From JAIBAI01 sp044238875 (lineage in GTDB: Bacteria; Bacteroidota; Bacteroidia; M30B66), in assembly GCA_044238875.1 (NCBI GenBank), contig JBIICM010000115.1, forward strand, positions 1-7,946: 7,946 nucleotides of DNA, in the 5' to 3' direction. The position numbers and the translations under genes are program-made. Every line of letters starts with the position of its first letter. Position 1 is the first letter of the stretch. Shown here one piece after another: positions 1 through 4,779 of this stretch. A model generated the notes under the pieces. The model saw only the letters and a program-made list of their open reading frames with translations. It did no database searches and was not told where the DNA came from.

Positions 1-68
1 CACCCTCGCCGCCTGGACTGGCCAACGCACTTGATCTCGGTTCATGCAGAGATCCAAAAGCAATCTCA

Positions 69-144
69 CATAACGTTTTGCGTGTAGGCGATGTTGCCTT
101 GTGTTGCGCCTGCGGCAAGGCAATATTGCTTACACGCTGTTATG
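69..144 (-). other. attC-like recombination site (candidate integron cassette site)
   Basis: A 76-bp imperfect palindrome lies just past the 3' end of the minus-strand gene pair. Its outer arms are CATAAC (69-74) and GTTATG (139-144). Its inner 22-nt arms (80-101 and 116-137) match at 19 positions, and all three exceptions would be G-T pairs. A 14-nt loop (102-115) separates them. Read on the minus strand this gives GCATAAC, a short spacer, GCGTGTA, a central stem, TACACGC, a spacer, GTTATGT. That is the R''-L''-stem-L'-R' layout of integron attC sites. The spacers are unequal (1 and 5 nt), and the R box departs from RYYYAAC at one position. The location after the gene stop fits a cassette. 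The alternative is a family-specific palindromic repeat or RNA hairpin unrelated to integrons. Confidence 0.5.
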
Positions 145-196
145 CCTCGTGCCATTTTCTGTTTAATGGCTTAAATTCGTAAGTTCAATCTTTTTT

Positions 197-475
197 CTAA
201 ACTTTTCCTTGGTATAGATCATAAATTGGGAATATCAAATCATAATCGTTCCAATTCAAATTGCCATCAATTATTTCAAATTCTTTGAACTTATTCTCGT
301 CCAAGTATTTTCGAATCGAAGGATGATATGAAGTTTCAAGAAATGATTTAAAATCAACTAGCCTATTAACACCGTCATTGAAAATGATTCGAATTGCATA
401 ATCACCAATATAGACAGCAGATTTGATCTCTATCAAATCAGAATATTCTCTATTATATTCTTCTACTATTTTCAT
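197..475 (-). CDS. DUF2442 family protein, probable partner of the DUF4160 protein
   Basis: This small 92-residue acidic protein looks like the DUF2442 family. It has the characteristic pattern of a short beta strand reading YAIRIIFNDGVNRLVDFK (about residues 26-43), a loop with FLETSYHPSIRKYL, and a C-terminal strand ending in NWNDYDLIFPIYDLY. Family members are about 75-95 residues long and often sit beside DUF4160 genes, an arrangement proposed to be toxin-antitoxin-like. No biochemical function is established here. The ATG overlaps the stop of the upstream DUF4160 gene in an ATGA, so the two are almost certainly co-translated from one transcript. The gene is visibly more AT-rich than ruvC or korB in the same window, and a candidate attC site lies 50 bp downstream. 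Both support acquisition as a mobile cassette. Membership is called by eye from conserved residues. Confidence 0.78.
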   Translation of the reverse strand: MKIVEEYNREYSDLIEIKSAVYIGDYAIRIIFNDGVNRLVDFKSFLETSYHPSIRKYLDENKFKEFEIIDGNLNWNDYDLIFPIYDLYQGKV

Positions 476-777
476 TTGATGCGTTTTGTGATTTTTTCAA
501 ACTCAATATTTTTATGATAGACAAAATAATCAATCCATTTTTCGACTATTTTCTCTGAAAACTTTTCAAGGAACTCTTCAAAGTCCTTTAACTTACTTCC
601 TGCCAAAGGATTTAAACCTTTAACAGGTTTGATTTTGATCTCAACGATTTTTCCTTCAACAATGTAGAACTCAGCCTTACTTTCACAGCCATTATATTTT
701 GCGTGGACATGAATTGGTTCATGTTCATTTGAATAGAAAAAGATAAGAATACCAAGGTATTCAAAGATTTTAGGCAT
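472..777 (-). CDS. DUF4160 family protein (putative toxin-antitoxin-like component)
   Basis: This 101-residue protein carries the DUF4160 signature near the N-terminus: MPKIFEYLGILIFFYSNE, then HEPIHVHAKYNG with its His-x-His pair (about residues 19-30), followed by an AEFYIVEGKI strand. The C-terminal half is a Lys/Glu-rich amphipathic helix (LKDFEEFLEKFSEKIVEKW), which could mediate pairing or nucleic acid contact. The family has no assigned reaction; adjacency to DUF2442 is recurrent and suggests a two-gene toxin-antitoxin-like module, which is inference. It is the first gene of the pair. A well-formed Bacteroidetes promoter lies 17-47 bp upstream of the ATG, no SD motif is visible, and its stop overlaps the next start by 4 bp. 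The start gives full family length and begins with the usual MPKI. Confidence 0.8.
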   Translation of the reverse strand: MPKIFEYLGILIFFYSNEHEPIHVHAKYNGCESKAEFYIVEGKIVEIKIKPVKGLNPLAGSKLKDFEEFLEKFSEKIVEKWIDYFVYHKNIEFEKITKRIK

Positions 778-793
778 TGACTCAAGATTTACT

Positions 794-824
794 CAAATGT
801 ATAAAAACTTCGCGATTTGATCAA
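794..824 (-). promoter_or_regulatory. Bacteroidetes-type promoter for the DUF4160-DUF2442 pair
   Basis: On the minus strand TTG (822-824) is followed by 20 nt and then TACATTTG (801-794). This matches the Bacteroidetes primary sigma consensus of a -33 TTG and a -7 TAnnTTTG at the usual spacing. Transcription would begin about 10 nt before the DUF4160 ATG, giving a very short leader. The promoter lies inside the inferred cassette, so the pair need not depend on an external integron promoter. Confidence 0.6.
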
Positions 825-847
825 CGACTTTTGATTATCGAAAAAAA

Positions 848-890
848 GGCATGTGGCATAACTTGCTTATAAGCGCATATTTTTTCGTTC
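848..890 (-). other. truncated attC-like half-site at the upstream cassette boundary
   Basis: The minus strand from 862 to 848 reads GTTATGCCACATGCC. It matches the plus strand at 139-153 (GTTATGCCTCGTGCC) at 13 of 15 positions, so the DUF pair lies between inverted boundary motifs. Just outside is TTATAAGC and AA before GTTATGCC, resembling the TACACGC and spacer before GTTATG of the complete site. The opposite arm expected at higher coordinates is absent. The sequence instead runs into the repeat-ended remnant starting near 906, so this appears to be half of an attC-like site. Confidence 0.4.
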
Positions 891-905
891 TAAACTCTAT
901 TGAAA

Positions 906-1064
906 ATTCCGGAAACCATTGCCCCCCATTCCGGCAAGCTGACCCCACCCTGCTGCGCCATAAAAGGCTGTTTAAATGTTTAATTCAACCTGATCAGCTG
1001 ATCAGGCGCAAAGAAATTTTGGCCCGGTTTGCTCCAGAATCACTGGCCCAATTTGCTCCGGAAT
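906..1064. mobile_element. remnant of a mobile element with repeated inverted ends (IS21-like or MITE)
   Basis: The left end has two copies of an ATTCCGG-initiated unit (906-927 and 928-949, period 22). The right end has two copies of GGCCCRRTTTGCTCCRGAAT (1021-1040 and 1045-1064, period 24). The reverse complement of the last copy matches the first left copy at about 14 of 20 positions, including an identical ATTCCGGA start. Multiple short repeats in inverted orientation at both ends are characteristic of IS21-family elements. No transposase reading frame fits in 160 bp, so this is either an internally deleted copy or a MITE. Short open frames across it look non-coding. Family assignment is from memory of end structure only. 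Confidence 0.4.
989..1006. repeat. 18-bp perfect palindrome
   Basis: CCTGATCAGCTGATCAGG is its own reverse complement and lies close to the centre of the repeat-ended remnant. It could be a protein-binding site or a hairpin left by the element. Nothing in the surroundings assigns a role. Confidence 0.5.
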
Positions 1065-1115
1065 TGCCATCTGGCAATAGGATTCCAGAATTGTCGACTA
1101 AATGCTGACTAAATA

Positions 1116-1162
1116 ACAAAAATAAAAAGCCTAAAACCTTGATTATCATAGGCTTTAGGCTT
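1116..1162 (-). terminator. Rho-independent terminator, probably displaced from the tRNA-Ser gene
   Basis: On the minus strand a 9-bp stem (AAGCCTAAA at 1154-1162 paired with TTTAGGCTT at 1127-1135), extended inward by CCT/AGG past one mismatch, is followed by TTTTTATTTTTGTT. It begins eight bases beyond the partial tRNA-Ser 3' end at 1170-1186. That is the spacing of a natural tRNA terminator, suggesting it once served the tRNA gene directly. Confidence 0.7.
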
Positions 1163-1169
1163 AGTACTA

Positions 1170-1186
1170 GCGGAGAGTGAGGGATT
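1170..1186 (-). repeat. 17-bp duplicate of the tRNA-Ser 3' end (att-like)
   Basis: GCGGAGAGTGAGGGATT occurs here and again at 1329-1345, where it is the acceptor stem and part of the T arm of tRNA-Ser. Orientation is the same and the match is exact over 17 bp. The tRNA body is not present next to this copy. A copied tRNA 3' end with a terminator behind it is the usual footprint of integration at a tRNA gene. A degraded tandem tRNA copy would look similar. Confidence 0.6.
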
Positions 1187-1226
1187 ACCATGTGATCCCG
1201 GAAAGGGGGGTGTTCAGCATAAAGCA

Positions 1227-1248
1227 AACCCTTCGGGTTGTTTTTATT
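1227..1248 (+). terminator. weak Rho-independent terminator
   Basis: AACCC (1227-1231), loop TTC, GGGTT (1235-1239), then GTTTTTATTT. It is the shorter version of the tRNA-Ser terminator carried on the opposite arm of the inverted duplication. No plus-strand gene is seen upstream, so it may be only a by-product of the duplication. Confidence 0.4.
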
Positions 1249-1292
1249 TAAACGCACGCATTTCAAGCAAGCTTGATGCGTGCGTTTTCAAA

Positions 1293-1318
1293 TAAAAAAC
1301 CCCGCAAATGCGGGGTTT
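1293..1318 (-). terminator. Rho-independent terminator of tRNA-Ser
   Basis: On the minus strand a 9-bp stem (AAACCCCGC paired with GCGGGGTTT, loop ATTT) is followed immediately by a run of T. It begins 11 nt after the tRNA discriminator base, so it ends the tRNA-Ser transcript. Confidence 0.85.
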
Positions 1319-1329
1319 GCTTTATGCTG

Positions 1330-1417
1330 CGGAGAGTGAGGGATTCGAACCCTCGATACCCTTTTGAGGTATACACACTTTCCAGGCGTGCTCCTTCAAC
1401 CACTCGGACAACTCTCC
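1330..1417 (-). tRNA. tRNA-Ser(GGA)
   Basis: This is an 88-nt class II tRNA. The acceptor GGAGAGT (1417-1411) pairs with ACTCTCC (1337-1331) and the discriminator is G at 1330. The D-arm region has TCCGAGTGGTTGAAGGA. The anticodon loop CTGGAAA gives anticodon GGA (1383-1381), reading UCC and UCU. A long variable arm follows, and the T loop is TTCGAAT within GAGGG/CCCTC. The CCA end is not encoded. The long variable arm and the anticodon make serine certain. It has its own terminator downstream, and fragments of related sequence lie on both sides. Confidence 0.97.
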
Positions 1418-1456
1418 AATACTTATCATCCGTTTCCTTTTGATCAGGAAAATGAA

Positions 1457-1502
1457 GCGTGCTCATTCTCCCGATAGCTATCGGGACTCGGACAATTCTC
1501 CA
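1457..1502 (-). pseudogene. relic of a tRNA-Ser 5' half, interrupted by a palindrome
   Basis: ACTCGGACAATTCTCCA (1486-1502) matches the 5' end of the intact tRNA (1402-1418) at 16 of 17 positions. On the far side of an inserted palindrome, GCGTGCTC (1457-1464) repeats the D-stem to anticodon-stem segment. The 5' flanks of both copies are also similar over about 35 bp (1418-1453 versus 1503-1538). No anticodon, T arm or 3' acceptor strand follows, so this copy cannot make a tRNA. It probably arose by tandem duplication and deletion, and may be transcribed as a leader to the intact gene. Confidence 0.65.
1470..1485. repeat. CCCGATAGCTATCGGG palindrome
   Basis: A perfect 16-bp palindrome sits inside the tRNA-Ser relic, replacing or expanding the D-loop segment. 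The same or nearly the same palindrome is, to my recollection, a frequent dispersed motif in Bacteroidota genomes. That cannot be checked here. Its position within otherwise tRNA-like sequence shows it was added after the tRNA was duplicated. Confidence 0.6.
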
Positions 1503-1539
1503 GTCTTTACCAATCTGTTTTCTTTTGACAGAAAACGGG

Positions 1540-1547
1540 CAAATATA
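1540..1547 (-). promoter_or_regulatory. -7 promoter element, candidate for tRNA-Ser
   Basis: TATATTTG on the minus strand matches TAnnTTTG exactly. It lies upstream of the tRNA relic and the intact tRNA-Ser, so a transcript from it would run through both to the terminator at 1293-1318. No clear TTG occurs at the ideal -33 distance, which lowers confidence. The rest of 1548-1729 shows no gene or strong motif on either strand. Confidence 0.4.
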
Positions 1548-1731
1548 CAATCTTTAAGTGTCTGTTGTAATTTGAAGAATAAATGAGCCTGCTTTCGATG
1601 TTTCCTTGCCAAGCTTACTACTTGCTCAAATAACGTCAAAATGCATCTGGGTGTTGTTACAGGCTGGCCAACCGTAATTTAATACCACTACTGACCAAGT
1701 AAGTTTTAGCATTTAAAGAGGTTTGAAAATT

Positions 1732-1763
1732 GAGGAGCAACCCAAACGGTTACTCCTCTTTTG
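1732..1763 (+). terminator. hairpin and short T-run upstream of the secreted protein gene
   Basis: GAGGAG (1732-1737) pairs with CTCCTC (1753-1758). After a C-A mismatch AACC pairs with GGTT around a 5-nt loop. TTTTGATATTTT follows. It has the form of a Rho-independent terminator on the plus strand, though no plus-strand gene precedes it. It could insulate the downstream gene from read-through, or attenuate it if transcription starts further upstream. Confidence 0.5.
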
Positions 1764-1803
1764 ATATTTTGGTCTTGACGCATTTTAGATTTAACTTTTT
1801 TTA

Positions 1804-1811
1804 TACTTTTG
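1804..1811 (+). promoter_or_regulatory. -7 promoter element for the secreted repeat protein
   Basis: TACTTTTG fits TAnnTTTG and lies 26 bp before the ATG at 1838, with an A-rich stretch between. The nearest upstream TTG (1775-1777) is 26 nt away, longer than the usual spacing of about 20, so the -33 element is weak or absent. It argues that translation starts at 1838 or later. Confidence 0.4.
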
Positions 1812-1837
1812 CCTTACTAACCAAAAAAAATCATTCA

Positions 1838-4699
1838 ATGAGATTCAACCTAACAAAAACAGCCTCGCAGGCTAATGCTGACTTTTCAAGCAATTGGCAA
1901 TGGCAAAAAAGTGATTTGGAATCCAACGCTGGGTTTTCTCCTATTCAGACTCCTTTTTCAATGAAAAGATGCCTTATGGCACTTCTTTTCTCGCTTTCTC
2001 TTTTTGGAGCAAACGGATTATTGATTGCCCAAAAAACTACTATTGCTTCCGGAAGCTGGAGTAATCCTGCTATCTGGTCTCCTTCAGGTGTACCGACTAC
2101 GGGGCAAAACGTAATTATCGCTGCCGGACATGCAGTAACGCTGAGTGCCAATACCAGTATTGGTGCAGGTTCGCTCACCGTGAATGGCACGCTGAACAGG
2201 GGTACCCGTGGTTTTACTGCCGGTTCTCTCATCGGAGCCGCTTCGGGCGTTATTACCGGCACCGGCGGTATTCTTCAGGTGGGAAGCAACAATGCGAGTA
2301 CCTCCTATGCGGGCAAACTTAGCGGAACCTTTTTAACCGGATCCCCAATAAGGAAAACGGGTACCGGAACGCTTACACTTACCGGACAAAGCGATTATGT
2401 GTCCACCAATGCTCTTGCAGCAACTGTAATTGGTGGCACACTGAGATTGGGCGTAACAAATGCTCTTCCGGCAGGGTCTGTTTTTACAGTAACCAACGGT
2501 GGAACATTCGATCTCAACGGCTTTAACCAAACACTTTCTGCTTTGGTAAGTGTCTCTTCATCCTCCAGCACTGCAACCCCTGTCGCAACCAATAGCGCGC
2601 CCACTCCTGTTACCTTTACCATAAATATGCCTTCAGGAGATGGCGGTTATACCTATGAAGGTATCCTATCCGGCCAAATCAACCTGGTAGTGAATGGCTC
2701 TGATATATCAAATAACTGGTACTGGTTATCAGGAACCGGCATCACATTTACCGGTAACACCTCTGTTACCGGTACCGCAACCCTTGGTCTTGGAACATCA
2801 TTAAACGGTGATTTGAGTGTAGCTGCAGGAAGTTTTCTAGCACTTACAGCCAACTCATCCTGCAATACCTTAACACTCGGCGGTGTGCTTCAGTCTGCAG
2901 GAACGCATGGTAATACAGCATCAAGCGCTACTTTTAAAAACAACGCTTATTTTGAATCAAGCGAGCCTTCATTTGCGAATGTTCTCACGGTAATCAATGG
3001 TGCATCAGGAAACTGCTGGGGCAATGGGATACAGCCTTTTTATCCGGGAATTCAACCAGGTGCCATCCCTGTTGTTACATCTGACCCTCTTGCAAGTTCT
3101 ACAACGGTTGAATCAAGAGCAAGATGGGGCGGTTCAGGGTTTGAAGCTGCTTTGTTTACCCCTGCAAATCCGGGTCCCCCTCCTGCCGGCCCTGGCCTCA
3201 ATATGAATCCTGCAGGAGCACCTATCTGGAATGATGGTTCAGCCAGAAATTTTAGTTTTACTTACAATTCATTAACAGGAACTTCTGTATGGTCTGTTGA
3301 CTGGAACAAGAACCTTTCTTTCGGCAGCGGTGAGTCGGTAAGCTCCACATCACCCGGTTTGGCTAATAAAGGTTTTGATTACCTGAGTATTTTTGTACAG
3401 GGTAGCACGCTTACCGACCCTGCAAGCGGAGCAAGCGTTACCATTCAAAATTTCACCATCAATGGATCAGGTTTCGGCACCTATTCATCTTCCAACAGCA
3501 CAGCTACTATTGTAAACTTTCGCAATGGAGCAGGTTATTTCGGAGACATTACCATTACCGGTAAAATTACCATTACCGGAGGCGCAGGTACAGCATCAGA
3601 AAGACCACGATTCTACATTAAACTGGGTAATCCTTTTGAATTGCCTACCACGACTTGCGGCACTACTTACTCATTTAATAACGAAACCTGTACGTGGGAT
3701 CTTACCGCCACCGGAGGCATTCTGCCTTTTTATCCGGGAGTTCAGCCCAATGCCATTCCTGTTGTTACAACCGACCCTCTGGCAAGCACTACAACCGTTC
3801 AGGCGAGATCAAGATGGGGCGGTACCGGGTTTGAAGCTGTTTTGTTTACCCCTGCAAACCCAGGCCCCCCTCCTGCCGGCCCTGGCCTCAACATGAATCC
3901 TGCAGGAGCACCCGTCTGGAGTGATGGTTCAGCCAGAAACTTTAGTTTAACATACAATTCATCAACCGGTACATCTGTATGGTCAATTGACTGGGACAAA
4001 GACCTTTCTTTCGGTAGTGGTGAGTCGGTAAGCTCAACATCTCCTGGTTTGGCCAATAAAGGTTTTGATTACCTGAGTATTTTTGTTCAGGGTAGCACGC
4101 TTACAGATCCTGCCACAGGAGCAAGCATAAGCGTTGATGACTTCAATATCAACGGAACAGATTTCGGCACCTATTCATCTTCGAACAGCACAGCCACTAC
4201 TGTAAACTTCCGTAATGGAGCAGGTTATTTCGGAGACATTACCATCACTGGTACAATTACCATTACCGGAGGAGCAGGCACAGCATCAGAAAGACCCCGA
4301 TTCTATATCAGACTGGGCAAACCTGTAAATTTGTTACCTGCAGGCTGTTGGGATTTTTATACATTCAACGCTCAAACCTGCATGTGGGAAACTACTGAGC
4401 CTGGATGTTCAGTGGCAGCTCCTCGTCTGGAATTTGACCAGAATATTGCTTCTGCTCAGGAGTTCGTGGTGTTCCCGAATCCTTCTTCAGGAAGTTACTT
4501 CATTAGCGTACCAGTTGAATATGGTCAGAAAACCATGACCCTGCAGGTATGGAATGCTACAGGCCAGTTAATCAGCAGCCGCACTGTTCAAGCAACAGGC
4601 ACTGAAATGATTTCATTGGAAGATCAGCCACAAGGCATTTATCTGCTGAATGTTCAGACTGCTGGTGTACTTAAGACCTTCCGTCTGATAAAAAATTAA
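1838..4699 (+). CDS. secreted multidomain beta-repeat protein with T9SS sorting domain
   Basis: A 953-residue exported protein, likely delivered to the cell surface or medium by the type IX secretion system. A charged N-terminal stretch precedes a signal peptide beginning at residue 42 (KRCLMALLFSLSLFG core, likely cut after IAQ). Residues about 67-128 (SGSWSNPAIWSPSGVP, then a VTL strand) resemble the G8-like start of many Bacteroidota surface proteins. Residues about 150-230 match the passenger repeat of autotransporters (GTGTLTLTGQ ... GGTLRLG ... LPAGSVFTV). Two tandem 230-residue units follow (about 399-858). Residues 876-953 form the Por secretion domain (FVVFPNPSSG, then GQLISS, QGIYLLNV and a final KTFRLIKN). 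I chose ATG 1838 because an A-rich region and a -7 element precede it. ATG 1961, directly at the signal peptide, is the alternative and gives 912 residues. An upstream start at 1730 would lie in a hairpin. Function is unknown; a structural or adhesive role is inferred. Confidence 0.88.
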   Translation: MRFNLTKTASQANADFSSNWQWQKSDLESNAGFSPIQTPFSMKRCLMALLFSLSLFGANGLLIAQKTTIASGSWSNPAIWSPSGVPTTGQNVIIAAGHAVTLSANTSIGAGSLTVNGTLNRGTRGFTAGSLIGAASGVITGTGGILQVGSNNASTSYAGKLSGTFLTGSPIRKTGTGTLTLTGQSDYVSTNALAATVIGGTLRLGVTNALPAGSVFTVTNGGTFDLNGFNQTLSALVSVSSSSSTATPVATNSAPTPVTFTINMPSGDGGYTYEGILSGQINLVVNGSDISNNWYWLSGTGITFTGNTSVTGTATLGLGTSLNGDLSVAAGSFLALTANSSCNTLTLGGVLQSAGTHGNTASSATFKNNAYFESSEPSFANVLTVINGASGNCWGNGIQPFYPGIQPGAIPVVTSDPLASSTTVESRARWGGSGFEAALFTPANPGPPPAGPGLNMNPAGAPIWNDGSARNFSFTYNSLTGTSVWSVDWNKNLSFGSGESVSSTSPGLANKGFDYLSIFVQGSTLTDPASGASVTIQNFTINGSGFGTYSSSNSTATIVNFRNGAGYFGDITITGKITITGGAGTASERPRFYIKLGNPFELPTTTCGTTYSFNNETCTWDLTATGGILPFYPGVQPNAIPVVTTDPLASTTTVQARSRWGGTGFEAVLFTPANPGPPPAGPGLNMNPAGAPVWSDGSARNFSLTYNSSTGTSVWSIDWDKDLSFGSGESVSSTSPGLANKGFDYLSIFVQGSTLTDPATGASISVDDFNINGTDFGTYSSSNSTATTVNFRNGAGYFGDITITGTITITGGAGTASERPRFYIRLGKPVNLLPAGCWDFYTFNAQTCMWETTEPGCSVAAPRLEFDQNIASAQEFVVFPNPSSGSYFISVPVEYGQKTMTLQVWNATGQLISSRTVQATGTEMISLEDQPQGIYLLNVQTAGVLKTFRLIKN
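3031..4410 (+). repeat. two tandem 690-bp coding repeats (3031-3720, 3721-4410)
   Basis: The copies stay in register at an offset of exactly 690 bp from start to end, with no indel seen. Each unit runs from FYPG(I/V)QP through RWGG, an invariant proline- and glycine-rich PANPGPPPAGPGLN segment, DGSARNFS, a serine-rich GESVSSTSPG stretch, KGFDYLSIFVQGS, a RNGAGYFGDITITG strand and RPRFYI. It closes with a Cys-containing linker (YxFNxxTCxW). Over the first 199 residues about 29 differ, mostly conservatively, so identity is about 85 percent; the linkers differ more. I do not recognise the unit as a named domain. Confidence 0.9.
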
Positions 4700-4720
4700 T
4701 AAGATTTAATTTCTAGCACT

Positions 4721-4755
4721 AAAAATCCCTGTCCAAAATGGCAGGGATTTTTTTT
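4721..4755. terminator. bidirectional Rho-independent terminator
   Basis: AAATCCCTG (4723-4731) pairs with CAGGGATTT (4742-4750) and the plus strand continues with T to 4755. On the minus strand the same stem is followed by TTTTTAG. It lies between the stops of the secreted protein (4699) and the convergent glycosyltransferase (4780) and serves both. Confidence 0.85.
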
Positions 4756-4779
4756 CTGCCCAAATTTTATCAGGGTAAA

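Larger units (their letters stand above)
1215..1329. repeat. 115-bp inverted duplication of terminator sequence
   Basis: The left arm (1215-1268) and the reverse complement of the right arm (1271-1329) share CAGCATAAAGCAAACCC, a GGGTT-T-run-ATTT block, AACGCACGCAT and CAAGC in the same order. They differ mainly in the terminator loop (TTC versus a longer GC-rich stem) and two small gaps. Only AA separates the arms. Either strand could fold into one long hairpin. The duplicated part is the tRNA 3' flank plus terminator. Confidence 0.7.

Noticed and set aside
69..144. CRISPR repeat or simple Rho-independent terminator
   Set aside because: There is a single palindrome with no array, and no T-run follows the stem on either strand.
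851..1108. Open frame of 85 codons on the plus strand
   Set aside because: It begins inside the attC-like half-site and runs through the repeat ends of the mobile-element remnant; composition and repeats suggest non-coding sequence.
994..1550. Two minus-strand open frames of 90 and 95 codons
   Set aside because: They read through the tRNA-Ser gene, its copied fragments and its terminators, which explain the sequence better.
1730..1837. Upstream in-frame start for the secreted protein
   Set aside because: The start sits at the foot of a hairpin and upstream of the likely -7 element, and would place 77 residues before the signal peptide.
1945..4056. Antisense and alternative-frame open frames within the secreted protein gene
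   Set aside because: They have no recognisable motifs and are explained by the repetitive, open coding strand of the large gene.
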